From assembly GCA_018647765.1 (NCBI GenBank), contig JABGSN010000015.1, positions 30,130-94,129 on the forward strand: a DNA stretch of 64,000 nt. The letters run 5' to 3'. The notes under the pieces were generated by a model, which ran no database searches, was not told the origin of the DNA, and saw only the letters and a program-made list of their open reading frames with translations. The DNA is from Oceanospirillaceae bacterium (GTDB lineage: Bacteria > Pseudomonadota > Gammaproteobacteria > Pseudomonadales > Balneatricaceae). Positions 47,570-57,688 of the stretch are shown here, in pieces (within the stretch, counting starts at the first letter, position 1; each line of letters opens with the position of its first letter). The position numbers and the translations under genes were made by a program.

Positions 47570-47725
47570 AGGGCCTTTCGCTCTTGAGCATACATTGAAT
47601 AGAAGTTTACACTGCCTGCAATCTAAACGCACAGCCTTAACCATCCGACGGGCCATGAAAACAACACCTGACATTGCCTCTCGGCTTGCTTATAATTGCC
47701 TATTGTTTACTCATTCGGCCCCACT

Positions 47726-48355
47726 ATGTCTCACACCTCTGGTGCACTCTATATTCTTTCAGCCCCATCTGGCGCTGGCAAAACTAGCCTGGTGAAAGCA
47801 CTCCTTGCACAGGACTCACAGGTATGTGTGTCGGTGTCTCACACCACTCGCAAAATGCGCTCGGGTGAGGCCCACGGGGTGGATTATAACTTTGTTAGTC
47901 AAGACGACTTTAGCGCACTGATTGAGCGCCAACTGATGCTAGAATACGCGACAGTATTTGACAATAGCTATGGCACTTCAAAAGCTTGGGTAGAGGCTAA
48001 CTTAGCCTTAGGCCAAGACGTTATTCTAGAAATCGACTGGCAAGGACGCGATCAGGTGCTGGCCATCTTCCCCGCGGCTATTGCCATCACCATTCTGCCG
48101 CCATCCCAAGCGGCGTTGCAAGATCGCTTGCAGGGTCGTGGCACCGATTCTGACGACATTATTGCTCAACGTATGCGCGAAGCCCACAGCGAAATAAGCC
48201 ATTACCACGGCAGTCACTTTTTAGTCATTAACGACGACTTTAATGAGGCATTAACCGATTTACAGTGCATATTCAGCTGCCGACGGCTAAAAACACCCCA
48301 ACAAGCACATAAACACCACCAATTACTGGCTGATCTCTTGTCAACAGGTGGCTAA
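47726..48355 (+). CDS. gmk: Guanylate kinase
   Basis: GALYILSAPSGAGKTSLVKALL, SVSHTTRKMRSGEAHGVDYNFV; upstream of rpoZ. Confidence 0.98.
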   Translation: MSHTSGALYILSAPSGAGKTSLVKALLAQDSQVCVSVSHTTRKMRSGEAHGVDYNFVSQDDFSALIERQLMLEYATVFDNSYGTSKAWVEANLALGQDVILEIDWQGRDQVLAIFPAAIAITILPPSQAALQDRLQGRGTDSDDIIAQRMREAHSEISHYHGSHFLVINDDFNEALTDLQCIFSCRRLKTPQQAHKHHQLLADLLSTGG

Positions 48356-48436
48356 ATTTTGTACACTAGCGCGTCTTATTTTCGGTCTTGTCAAATTATG
48401 GCCGACCCATCGTTATTGCAATATAGGTAAACCCAC

Positions 48437-48760
48437 ATGGCTCGCGTAACCGTAGAAGATTGTTTGGAAAACGTAGATAACCGCTTTGAGCTCATCATGG
48501 TCTCCTCCAAGCGTGCCCGTCAACTCGCCACCGGTGGCAAAGAAGCCCACATTGATTGGGGAAATGACAAGTGCACAGTTGTTGCTCTACGTGAAATCGC
48601 CGACGGCTTTATTAACGCCAGCATCCTTGACGAGCAAGATGAGCTGAACCAACAATTTGTTGAAACACCTGCGGATCAAGACGTGCTAGATGAAGTGACA
48701 CAAACCGTAGCTGAACCTACTGAAGAAGTGGTTCAGGGCACACCAGACATTGACGAGTAA
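48437..48760 (+). CDS. rpoZ: RNA polymerase omega subunit
   Basis: [57 protein letters not shown]. Confidence 0.98.
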   Translation: MARVTVEDCLENVDNRFELIMVSSKRARQLATGGKEAHIDWGNDKCTVVALREIADGFINASILDEQDELNQQFVETPADQDVLDEVTQTVAEPTEEVVQGTPDIDE

Positions 48761-48795
48761 TTTAGCGGCCTAAGTATTAGCCCTAATTAAACTTT

Positions 48796-48822
48796 AAAAA
48801 AGAGCCGAATGGCTCTTTTTTT
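48796..48822 (+). terminator. Rho-independent terminator after rpoZ
   Basis: AAAAAGAGCC-GAAT-GGCTCTTTTTTT hairpin with T-tract, just downstream of rpoZ. Confidence 0.88.
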
Positions 48823-48912
48823 GTTACTAAATTCAACTAATTGGCAACAAATTTACCCACTCCAGCATTTTTCCGTTACCATGGGATTAACAACCGCAAA
48901 GGATGCTCCACT

Positions 48913-51033
48913 ATGCCCACTATTGACGCCCTCGCAAAGCGTCTCGACGACTACCTTGAACCGATCCAGGTGCAAGCAGTGCGGCGGGCATACTACTATG
49001 CCGAGCAGGCCCATGACGGCCAAATGCGCAAGAGTGGCGAACCCTACGTTACACACCCCTTAGCCGTCGCCAGCATATTAGCCAGCATGCACATGGACCA
49101 CGAAAGTCTGATGGCCGCCATGCTGCATGATGTCATAGAAGATACTGAAGTCGATAAGCCCGGGGTAGAAGGCCAATTTGGCGAAGCCGTTGCCAACCTA
49201 GTGGATGGCGTCAGCAAGCTGACCCACCTAGAATTTAAAACCCGTGCCGAGAGCCAAGCCCATAACTTTCAAAAAATGGCCATTGCCATGGCGAAAGATA
49301 TTCGGGTCATTTTGGTTAAACTGGCAGACCGCTTACACAACATGCGCACTATTGGCGCCATGCGTCCAGACAGCCGTCGCCGCATTGCCAAAGAAACCAC
49401 CGATATTTATGCACCTATTGCCGGCCGCTTAGGCATGCATGATCTCAAAATTGAGCTAGAAGACTTAGCTTTCTCAGCCTACCACCCGATGCGCTACCGG
49501 CACATTCAAAAAGCCGTCACTGCAGCTCGAGGTGAGCGCAAAGCGCTTATGGAACAGGTACAGATTGCCCTAGTGGACTGTTTAGAACATGACGAACTGC
49601 CCGGTCAGGTCAGTGGGCGGCAAAAACATTTAGCTAGCATTTATAACAAGATGAAGGAGCAGCAAAAGTCCTTTCGAGAAATTATGGATGTATTTGCGTT
49701 TCGTATCGTCACTGATAAAGTCGACACCTGTTACCGTATTTTAGGCGCCGTACATCACCTTAACCTCTACCGCCCAGTGCCAGGCCGCTTTAAAGACTAT
49801 ATCGCCATTCCCAAGTCTAATGGTTATCAGTCTTTACATACCACGCTCTACCGCGCTGGATCAGGCGTACATACGCCCATCGAAATCCAAATTCGCACCC
49901 AAGAAATGGAAGACATTGCCAACCACGGGGTCGCTGAACATTGGTTCTACAAAAACACCAATAGCCGCGCCCAACGAGCTCACAACCGCGCACAACAGTG
50001 GATTCGAGAACTGGTGGAAATGCAAAAACGCTCCGGCAATGCCATGGAGTTCATCAACCATGTGAAGCACGACCTATTCCCAGATGAGGTATACGTTTTC
50101 TCGCCCAAGGGCGGTGTATTCTCATTACCCGCTGGTGCTACCCCAATCGACTTTGCCTATGCGGTGCATACCGACATTGGCAATACCTGTATTGCTTGCC
50201 GCATCAATCGCCGCTTGGCGCCCTTGAGTCAAAAGCTAGATAGCGGCGATACCATTGAAATTGTCACTACGGCCAGCGCCAAACCCAACATGAGTTGGTT
50301 AAACTTTGTCGCCACCGCCAAAGCTAGCAGCAATATTCGCCATGCCCTCAAACATCAGGCTACGGATGACGCCGTCAACTTAGGGCGACGCTTGCTGAAC
50401 CAGGAATTAGGCAGCAATGACCTGAGCCTTGACACGATTGATGCCCAGTTATTAAAACATTACGTTAGCCAACACAAGCTAGCCAGTTTAGATGCATTGC
50501 TAGCCGAGGTAGGCGCGGGCAAACGTTTGGCTTACATCGTGGCCACGGCCTTGAGCCAAGAGGCCACCGATGAAGAAGGTCAAACCAAGGCCATTGGACC
50601 CATGGAAATTCACGGCACCGAAGGCGTCATGATTAGGTATTCCCGTTGTTGCCGGCCCATTCCTGGCGACAGCATCGTCGGCCACCTCAACGCGGGGCAT
50701 GGTATTGCGGTGCACCGAACCTTCTGTAACAACATTCAAGATATCGGTCGCGACAAGGACAAAACCCTGGCCTTAGTGTGGGCCGAAACTGGCGATCGCG
50801 ACTTTGATGTGTGTTTGGAAATAGAAGTTTCAGCCAGTCGCGGCATCATTGCCAGCTTGGCCACCAGTGCCACTAAAGACGACGCTAACGTCGAAAAGAT
50901 TGACGTTAGCGAAAAGGACGCACGTTTGTCTGTGGTTAATTTAGAGATCAGTGTACATAACCGTGTGCACCTTGCGCAGGTGATTAAGTCGATGCGTAAA
51001 ATTGCCGGTGTCATTCGGCTCAACCGCACTTAG
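48913..51033 (+). CDS. spoT: Bifunctional (p)ppGpp synthetase/hydrolase SpoT
   Basis: YVTHPLAVASILASMHMDHESLMAAMLHDVIEDTEVDKPGVEGQFGEAVANLVDGVSKL; TGS domain FSPKGGVFSLPAGATPIDFAYAVHTDIG; C-terminal ACT; start MPTIDALAKRLDDYL at 48913. Confidence 0.97.
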   Translation: MPTIDALAKRLDDYLEPIQVQAVRRAYYYAEQAHDGQMRKSGEPYVTHPLAVASILASMHMDHESLMAAMLHDVIEDTEVDKPGVEGQFGEAVANLVDGVSKLTHLEFKTRAESQAHNFQKMAIAMAKDIRVILVKLADRLHNMRTIGAMRPDSRRRIAKETTDIYAPIAGRLGMHDLKIELEDLAFSAYHPMRYRHIQKAVTAARGERKALMEQVQIALVDCLEHDELPGQVSGRQKHLASIYNKMKEQQKSFREIMDVFAFRIVTDKVDTCYRILGAVHHLNLYRPVPGRFKDYIAIPKSNGYQSLHTTLYRAGSGVHTPIEIQIRTQEMEDIANHGVAEHWFYKNTNSRAQRAHNRAQQWIRELVEMQKRSGNAMEFINHVKHDLFPDEVYVFSPKGGVFSLPAGATPIDFAYAVHTDIGNTCIACRINRRLAPLSQKLDSGDTIEIVTTASAKPNMSWLNFVATAKASSNIRHALKHQATDDAVNLGRRLLNQELGSNDLSLDTIDAQLLKHYVSQHKLASLDALLAEVGAGKRLAYIVATALSQEATDEEGQTKAIGPMEIHGTEGVMIRYSRCCRPIPGDSIVGHLNAGHGIAVHRTFCNNIQDIGRDKDKTLALVWAETGDRDFDVCLEIEVSASRGIIASLATSATKDDANVEKIDVSEKDARLSVVNLEISVHNRVHLAQVIKSMRKIAGVIRLNRT

Positions 51034-51044
51034 CTCGGTGCAGT

Positions 51045-53102
51045 ATGAACCTCACACAACTCAATGGTGTTGGCCCAACCCTAGCCGCCAAATTAGCTAA
51101 GCTAGGCTTACACCAAGTTGAAGACCTGCTGTTTCACTTGCCATTGCGCTATCAAGACCGTACTCGCGTAACACCGTTACACGCACTCACCCCACGCTCA
51201 CAATATTTGGTTGATGGCCAGATTACAAGCACTTCCTTGCAGCGTGGGCGGCGTGTCAGCTTACGTGTATCCATTAGCCAAAACGGAGCGCACTTAGGCT
51301 TGCGATTTATGCATTTTCACGCCAATCAAGCCAAAAGTTTCACTGCAGGCCGCAATATACGTTGCTTTGGTGAAGTCCGCCCAGGCCCACAGGGTTTAGA
51401 GATGGTGCACCCAGAATATCAGTTATTTGACGATGCCCCGCCGCCACTCGCCGATCAGCTCACGCCTATTTACCCCACCACTGAAGGCATTAGTGTGGTG
51501 CGTATTGGCCAACTCATTGATCTAGCTTGGCAACAGCTTGAACACCAGCACCTACATATAGAAGAGCTGCTTCCGAAACAACTGATCAAGCAATATCAAC
51601 TGCCTAGCCTGCAGAGCAGCCTGCAACAATTGCACTACCCCAAAGTTGGCGTAGACCTGCAACAACTCGAAAGCCAGGTTACGCCCGCTAAGTTGAGACT
51701 GATCTTAGAAGAGCTCATCGCCCACCAGCTCACCCTAAGTCGCGCCAAACGGCAAACCCAAAGCTTGCCGGCGCCGGCGTTAGCGACAGTACAAAACTTA
51801 GAGCAGCAATTTATGCAACAATTGCCGTTTAGCCTTACGGCGGCACAACAGCGAGTATGGTCGGAAATCATGACTGACTTAAGCCAAACCCTACCTATGG
51901 TGAGAATGGTTCAGGGTGACGTGGGTTCAGGCAAAACCGTGGTAGCCGCCCTAGCCGCGTGCCGCGCGGTAGACAATGGCTGCCAAGTTGCCGTACTCGC
52001 GCCCACAGAAATCTTGGCCGAGCAACACCTGCACAACTTTAAACACTGGCTCGAGCCCTTAGGCGTGGCAGTGGTATGGCTCACGGGCAAACAAAAAACC
52101 AAACCCAAGCGGGACGCGTTAGCAGCGATCGCCAGCGGCGCCGCTCAGGTGATCATAGGTACTCATGCTCTGTTCCAAGACAGTGTGAACTATCAACACC
52201 TAGGCCTTGCCGTGATAGATGAGCAGCATCGTTTCGGCGTGGCACAAAGGCATAGTTTAGTAGGTAAGGCCCCACCGAACTGTGGTTTACACCAGTTGGT
52301 GATGACCGCCACACCCATTCCACGCACCTTGGCCATGAGCGCCTATGGCGACCTTGATCATTCGGTGATTGATGAACTCCCGCCTGGCCGCAAACCTATT
52401 AACAGCGTATTGCTCAACAATGTGCGGCGAGCCAATGTGATCGAACGCGTGCATCAAGCCTGCGCCAATGGTCAACAGGCGTATTGGATCTGCCCGCTAA
52501 TCGAAACTTCGGAGGTACTGCAGTGCGAAGCGGCGGAAGACACCGCTTTGTTGCTTGGGCAACAATTACAAGGGGTAAATGTAGGTCTAGTTCATGGTCG
52601 CTTGGCGGCGGCGGACAAAGCCCAGGTGATGGCACAATTTAAAGTCGGTGAAATTCAGCTACTGGTCGCCACTACGGTCATAGAAGTGGGTGTAGACGTA
52701 CCTAATGCCAACCTCATGGTCATCGACAATGCCGAACGCCTAGGACTCGCTCAGTTACACCAACTGCGAGGTCGTGTAGGGCGAGGACAGGCTCAAAGTC
52801 ATTGCCTATTTATGTATCAGGCGCCGCTATCACGCATGGGACGTGAACGGTTGGACATATTGCGCCAATCCAACGACGGTTTTGTCATTGCCGAAAAAGA
52901 TCTGCAGCTTCGCGGCCCAGGCGAAGTACTAGGCACCCGTCAAGCCGGCGCCATCGGATTACGTGTGGCTGACTTAATACGCGACGCTCATCTATTACCA
53001 CAGGTAAAAAGCATGACGTCGACATATGCATCCCATCCTGCCAAAACAGATCAGTTAATCGCACGATGGGTCGGTGATAACCAAATATTTTCCAAGGTGT
53101 AG
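51045..53102 (+). CDS. recG: ATP-dependent DNA helicase RecG
   Basis: LNGVGPTLAAKLAKLGL, MVQGDVGSGKTVVAALA, VIDEQHRFGVAQR, MTATPIPRTLAMS, QLRGRVGRGQAQSHCL. Confidence 0.98.
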   Translation: MNLTQLNGVGPTLAAKLAKLGLHQVEDLLFHLPLRYQDRTRVTPLHALTPRSQYLVDGQITSTSLQRGRRVSLRVSISQNGAHLGLRFMHFHANQAKSFTAGRNIRCFGEVRPGPQGLEMVHPEYQLFDDAPPPLADQLTPIYPTTEGISVVRIGQLIDLAWQQLEHQHLHIEELLPKQLIKQYQLPSLQSSLQQLHYPKVGVDLQQLESQVTPAKLRLILEELIAHQLTLSRAKRQTQSLPAPALATVQNLEQQFMQQLPFSLTAAQQRVWSEIMTDLSQTLPMVRMVQGDVGSGKTVVAALAACRAVDNGCQVAVLAPTEILAEQHLHNFKHWLEPLGVAVVWLTGKQKTKPKRDALAAIASGAAQVIIGTHALFQDSVNYQHLGLAVIDEQHRFGVAQRHSLVGKAPPNCGLHQLVMTATPIPRTLAMSAYGDLDHSVIDELPPGRKPINSVLLNNVRRANVIERVHQACANGQQAYWICPLIETSEVLQCEAAEDTALLLGQQLQGVNVGLVHGRLAAADKAQVMAQFKVGEIQLLVATTVIEVGVDVPNANLMVIDNAERLGLAQLHQLRGRVGRGQAQSHCLFMYQAPLSRMGRERLDILRQSNDGFVIAEKDLQLRGPGEVLGTRQAGAIGLRVADLIRDAHLLPQVKSMTSTYASHPAKTDQLIARWVGDNQIFSKV

Positions 53103-53194
53103 GCTGCTAAAGAGAGAAATATACTATTATAGGAAATATTTTCCACAATTATCATCTTTTTTGAACTAAAGTCAGGATGTTTAATTAGATTTTC

Positions 53195-53223
53195 TTTACA
53201 AACAGTGAAATTTTTTTTATATT
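53195..53223 (+). promoter_or_regulatory. Predicted sigma70-type promoter of the amino-acid ABC transporter operon
   Basis: TTTACA (53195-53200), 17-nt spacer, TATATT (53218-53223); AT-rich region about 130 nt upstream of the SBP start. Confidence 0.55.
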
Positions 53224-53351
53224 ACCCGCCTGAACATCGAAGAATAACCTCAGCGAATACTGAGAATTCGTAGTTTGGTAACAAAAATAAAAGTATTTTG
53301 CATAATTTCCTGCACTATAAAGACAAAGCCCTTAAAAGGAGGCTTCTTACT

Positions 53352-54374
53352 ATGAAACTAATTAATAAAGTTTTGACTGGCGTGGCACTAACTGCCATGA
53401 CTGCTACCGCTGCCCAAGCGTCTACTTTAGAAGACGTACGTGCTGCTGACGAATTGAAATGTATTGTAACCACTGGTTTGGCTGGTTTTGCTGCACCTGA
53501 CGCAAACGGCCGCTGGGAAGGTTTTGACGCCGACTTCTGTCGCGCTGTAGCTGCTGCCGTACTAGGCGATGGTGACAAGGTTCAATTCGTACCAACTACG
53601 GGTAAAACTCGTTTCACCATGTTGAACTCTGGTGAAGGCGACATCTTGTTCCGCAACACCACAGAAACGCTTAGCCGTGACGCTGACTTGAAGCTAAGCT
53701 TCTTGCCAGTTAACTTCTATGATGGTCAAGGTTTCATGGTTCCTGCATCATTAGGTGTGTCTTCGGCCACTGAACTAGACGGCGCTTCTGTATGTATCCA
53801 AACCGGTACGACTACAGAATTAAACTTGGCTGACTACTTCCGTACCAACGGTATATCTTACGAGCCAGTGCCTATTGAAACTAACGAAGAAGGCTTTACT
53901 AACTATGTAGCTGGCCGTTGTGACGTTTACACCACTGATGCTTCTGGTTTAGCCTCTACTCGTGCAAAGTTCGATGACCCAACACAGCACGTTGTATTAC
54001 CTGAAATCATCTCGAAAGAGCCACTAGGTGGTGCTGTACGTCATGGCGACGACGAGTGGTTTGACATTGGTAAGTGGGTTGTTAACGCTTTGATCAACGC
54101 TGAAGAAATGGGCGTGACTCAAGCTAATGCCATGAACCTTGCTGCTAACGTTGGCAACAACCCAAGTATCAACCGTTTGGTTGGTTCTGAAGGCAACATG
54201 GGCGAAATGCTAGGTCTAGACGCTAAGTGGGCTGCACGTGCGATCGCACAGGGTGGTAACTACGGCGAGATCTACGAGCGTAACGTTGGTCCTAATACTC
54301 CGCTACAAATTGAACGTGGCCTAAACGCTTTGTGGAATAAAGGTGGTGTACTTTACGCTGCTCCAATTCGTTAA
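53352..54374 (+). CDS. aapJ: Amino-acid ABC transporter substrate-binding protein (AapJ/YhdW type)
   Basis: Signal peptide MKLINKVLTGVALTAMTATAAQA; LKCIVTTGLAGFAAPDANGRWEGFDADFCRAVAAAVLGDG; start of ABC operon. Confidence 0.93.
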   Translation: MKLINKVLTGVALTAMTATAAQASTLEDVRAADELKCIVTTGLAGFAAPDANGRWEGFDADFCRAVAAAVLGDGDKVQFVPTTGKTRFTMLNSGEGDILFRNTTETLSRDADLKLSFLPVNFYDGQGFMVPASLGVSSATELDGASVCIQTGTTTELNLADYFRTNGISYEPVPIETNEEGFTNYVAGRCDVYTTDASGLASTRAKFDDPTQHVVLPEIISKEPLGGAVRHGDDEWFDIGKWVVNALINAEEMGVTQANAMNLAANVGNNPSINRLVGSEGNMGEMLGLDAKWAARAIAQGGNYGEIYERNVGPNTPLQIERGLNALWNKGGVLYAAPIR

Positions 54375-54396
54375 TTAACACGAATTTGCAGTGTTT

Positions 54397-54423
54397 AACT
54401 GGGGTGCTTCGGCACCCCAGTTT
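54397..54423 (+). terminator. Strong intra-operonic hairpin (terminator/attenuator or mRNA stabiliser) after SBP gene
   Basis: AACTGGGGTGCTTCGGCACCCCAGTTT: 11-bp stem with UUCG-type loop, between the SBP and permease genes; T-run after it is short. Confidence 0.75.
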
Positions 54424-54470
54424 ATATCTGAACATTAATAATCTTTGGTTGCTACACCGCTGATTAATAA

Positions 54471-54499
54471 TCAATTGTTAAGTTTAACTTAACAATTGA
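54471..54499. repeat. 29-bp palindrome (14-bp perfect arms, 1-nt centre) upstream of permease gene
   Basis: TCAATTGTTAAGTT-T-AACTTAACAATTGA. Confidence 0.9.
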
Positions 54500-54524
54500 T
54501 ACTTACGTAGCTCGGTTCACCTCT

Positions 54525-55709
54525 ATGAGTACTCCTACACCTAGTACCAACCCTTTGTTACGCGCTTGGTATGACAAAGAAACTCGTTCAATCATTGTGC
54601 AAATCATTGCCGCCGCACTGATCCTTTCGTTTTTTGCCTATATTATCAACAATGCGGTAGTCAACTTGGCCGCCATAGGCAAAGACATTAGTTTTAATTT
54701 TCTCTGGCAAAATGCCAGCTATGACATCAATCAACACCTGATTGAATACAGTTCCACATCCAACCACTTTACAGCCATGATTGTGGGTCTTATTAATACT
54801 CTATTAGTGGCCGCCGCAGGTATTGTATTAGCCACGATGCTTGGCTTTATGCTGGGAGTGATGCGTTTATCCAACAACTGGTTAACGCAAAAAATTGCTT
54901 ACGTTTATATCGAGTACGTACGTAACGTGCCGGTACTATTACACATTTTATTACTGCACGGCCTTATCATTAACGCCCTGCCGCGCCCTAAAGGTTCATA
55001 TAATTTTGGTGACACCTTTTTTCTCAATAACCGTGGCTTCCAAATGCCTAGCCCAGAGTTTCAATCATTATTTTGGATCGTTGGGGCTTTTGTAGTGGCG
55101 GGTATCGCCTTTGCATGGTGGTTTAGTCGCCATGCTCAGAAAGTACAGGATGAAACGGGTAAGGCCTACCCTGTGGCCATGATTAACATTGCTGCCATCG
55201 TACTATTACCATTTGCTGTTTATTTTGTTTTAGGTAGCCCTATTGAATGGGATGTGCCGGCACTAAAAGGCTTTAACTTCAAAGGTGGCATAGTTGTTCG
55301 GCCTGAGTTTATTGCCCTTTGGTTAGCCTTATCCTTCTACACAGCCGCCTTTATTGGTGAAATTGTACGTGCTGGCATTGTGGCCATTAACCACGGTCAA
55401 ACCGAAGCGGCCCAAGCCTTGGGTATTTCTAACAGCCGCACCTTAAAACTGGTGGTTATTCCGCAAGCATTACGCGTGATTATCCCGCCACTGACTAGCC
55501 AATACTTAAACCTAGCGAAAAACTCATCGTTAGCCCTTGCCATTGGCTATATGGACATCGTGGCCACCATTGGTGGTATTTCCCTCAACCAGACAGGCCG
55601 CGAAATGGAATGTATGTTGATTGTTATGGCCATTTATTTGGCGATCTCTCTGCTTATTTCCACGGTTATGAACTGGTACAACAATCGCATTCAGCTAGTA
55701 GAACGCTAA
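54525..55709 (+). CDS. aapQ: Amino-acid ABC transporter permease (AapQ/YhdX type)
   Basis: His/Glu/Gln-family permease EAA-like motif NHGQTEAAQALGISNSRTLKLVVIPQALRVIIPPLTSQYLNLAKNSSLALAIGYMDIV. Confidence 0.93.
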   Translation: MSTPTPSTNPLLRAWYDKETRSIIVQIIAAALILSFFAYIINNAVVNLAAIGKDISFNFLWQNASYDINQHLIEYSSTSNHFTAMIVGLINTLLVAAAGIVLATMLGFMLGVMRLSNNWLTQKIAYVYIEYVRNVPVLLHILLLHGLIINALPRPKGSYNFGDTFFLNNRGFQMPSPEFQSLFWIVGAFVVAGIAFAWWFSRHAQKVQDETGKAYPVAMINIAAIVLLPFAVYFVLGSPIEWDVPALKGFNFKGGIVVRPEFIALWLALSFYTAAFIGEIVRAGIVAINHGQTEAAQALGISNSRTLKLVVIPQALRVIIPPLTSQYLNLAKNSSLALAIGYMDIVATIGGISLNQTGREMECMLIVMAIYLAISLLISTVMNWYNNRIQLVER

Positions 55710-55722
55710 GGGAGAAACAACA

Positions 55723-56829
55723 ATGACTGAACAAACTTATGCCCCGGGAACCTATCCCGATCTACCACCGCCCAGTGACACGGTAGGCCCAGTTCACTGG
55801 TTAAAAGCGAATCTTTTTTCTTCGCCAGTTAACTCTATTGTGACTTTGGTAGCTATTTATTTATTATATTTGGCCTTGCCTTCGGCCTTCAACTGGTTGT
55901 TAATTGACGCAACCTACGTGGGTGAAACACGTAAAGACTGCGCCCCAGGTGGTGCATGTATGGCTTTTATTGGTGAACGTTTTAACTTATTTGTGTATGG
56001 CTTTTATCCTGCCGAATTACGCTGGCGGGTAAACTTAGCCGCTATTTTGTTGGTTGTGGCGGGTGCTGCGGTGCTTTGGGACAAGATGCCTGCTCGCAAA
56101 CACATAATGAAGTTTGCCATGATCTACCCACTGATTGGCGCTTGGTTGTTAAGTGGTGGGCTGTTTGGTTTAGAATACGTTGGCACACACCTTTTTGGTG
56201 GCTTAATGCTAACGCTAACCATTGGTGTAACCGGTATCGTATTCTCCCTGCCACTGGGTATTTTGTTGGCGTTGGGCCGTCAGTCTAAACTGCCCATCAT
56301 CAAGTATTTTTGTATTGGCTTTATCGAATTTATTCGTGGTGTACCGCTGATCACCCTGCTGTTTGTGGCTTCAACCATGTTGAGCTACTTCTTACCGCCA
56401 GGCACCACCTTCGATTTGTTACTGCGTGTACTCATTATGGTGACCTTGTTTGCCTCTGCCTACATGGCCGAAGTGATCCGCGGTGGGTTACAGGCGTTGC
56501 CTAAAGGCCAGTTGGAAGCGGCCAACTCGCTCGGCTTGAACTACTCCCAAGCCATGCGTTTGATCATTTTGCCACAAGCGCTAAAGATCTCTATCCCTGG
56601 CATCGTTAACACCTTTATCGGTTTGTACAAAGACAGTACCTTGGTAATCGTCATCGGTTTGTTAGACCCACTGGGTATTGGCCGGGCCTCGGTCGCCGAT
56701 TCGGCTTGGTTAGGTTTATCCACCGAAGTGTATTTATTCGTCGCCGTTTTCTTCTTTATTTCGTGTTTTGGTATGGCACGCTATTCTCTTTACCTAGAGA
56801 ACAAGCTCAATACCGGCCACAAGCGATAA
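55723..56829 (+). CDS. aapM: Amino-acid ABC transporter permease (AapM/YhdY type)
   Basis: ALPKGQLEAANSLGLNYSQAMRLIILPQALKISIPGIVNTFIGLYKDSTLVIVIGL; third gene of operon. Confidence 0.93.
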   Translation: MTEQTYAPGTYPDLPPPSDTVGPVHWLKANLFSSPVNSIVTLVAIYLLYLALPSAFNWLLIDATYVGETRKDCAPGGACMAFIGERFNLFVYGFYPAELRWRVNLAAILLVVAGAAVLWDKMPARKHIMKFAMIYPLIGAWLLSGGLFGLEYVGTHLFGGLMLTLTIGVTGIVFSLPLGILLALGRQSKLPIIKYFCIGFIEFIRGVPLITLLFVASTMLSYFLPPGTTFDLLLRVLIMVTLFASAYMAEVIRGGLQALPKGQLEAANSLGLNYSQAMRLIILPQALKISIPGIVNTFIGLYKDSTLVIVIGLLDPLGIGRASVADSAWLGLSTEVYLFVAVFFFISCFGMARYSLYLENKLNTGHKR

Positions 56830-56853
56830 CAACTAATTTAAAGGTTTCTCCAC

Positions 56854-57618
56854 ATGTCAGAAGCACAAAGTAACTCTACTACAGAAAAATGTATCGAAAT
56901 TCGTAACATGAACAAATGGTACGGCGATTTTCACGTTCTTAAAAACATCAACCTAGAAGTGTGCAAAGGCGAAAAAATAGTCATTTGTGGGCCCTCGGGT
57001 TCTGGCAAATCAACCATGATTCGCTGTATCAACCGTTTGGAAGAGCATCAACAAGGTGACATTATTGTTGATGGAACTGAATTAACTAACGACCTTAAGA
57101 ATATCGATGCCGTACGCCGTGAAGTCGGCATGGTGTTCCAACACTTTAACCTGTTCCCACACCTAACCGTGTTGGAAAACTGCACCTTGGCACCAATTTG
57201 GGTGCGTAAAACACCTAAAGCCGAAGCCGAAGCGACCGCCATGGAGTTTTTGGAGCGCGTTAAGATCCCTGAGCAAGCTAATAAGTACCCAGGCCAACTT
57301 TCTGGTGGTCAGCAGCAACGTGTGGCCATCGCCCGTTCTCTATGTATGCGTCCGAACATCATGTTGTTTGATGAGCCGACCTCTGCCCTTGACCCCGAAA
57401 TGATCAAGGAAGTTCTAGACACCATGGTGTCATTGGCTGAAGAAGGTATCACCATGTTGTGCGTAACCCATGAAATGGGTTTTGCTAAGAAAGTAGCTGA
57501 CCGAGTGATCTTTATGGATCAGGGCGAAATCATCGAATCCAACAACCCCCATGATTTCTTCGACAACCCTCAGCATGACCGTACGAAGCTGTTCTTGAGC
57601 CAGATTCTAGGCCACTAA
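56854..57618 (+). CDS. aapP: Amino-acid ABC transporter ATP-binding protein (AapP/YhdZ type)
   Basis: [58 protein letters not shown]. Confidence 0.96.
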   Translation: MSEAQSNSTTEKCIEIRNMNKWYGDFHVLKNINLEVCKGEKIVICGPSGSGKSTMIRCINRLEEHQQGDIIVDGTELTNDLKNIDAVRREVGMVFQHFNLFPHLTVLENCTLAPIWVRKTPKAEAEATAMEFLERVKIPEQANKYPGQLSGGQQQRVAIARSLCMRPNIMLFDEPTSALDPEMIKEVLDTMVSLAEEGITMLCVTHEMGFAKKVADRVIFMDQGEIIESNNPHDFFDNPQHDRTKLFLSQILGH

Positions 57619-57630
57619 TCGATTGTTGTA

Positions 57631-57659
57631 TTGGCTCCTGCGCTCTGCGTGGGAGCCAA
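57631..57659 (+). terminator. Candidate weak terminator hairpin after ATPase gene
   Basis: TTGGCTCC ... GGAGCCAA 8-bp stem, just downstream of the operon; weak T-tract. Confidence 0.4.
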
Positions 57660-57688
57660 ATATTATACCCTTTGCCCCATATACCCAG

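Noticed and set aside
53315-53578. 87-aa ORF antisense to the SBP gene start
   Set aside because: Ser/Ala-rich antisense translation, typical of shadow ORFs in a highly expressed gene.
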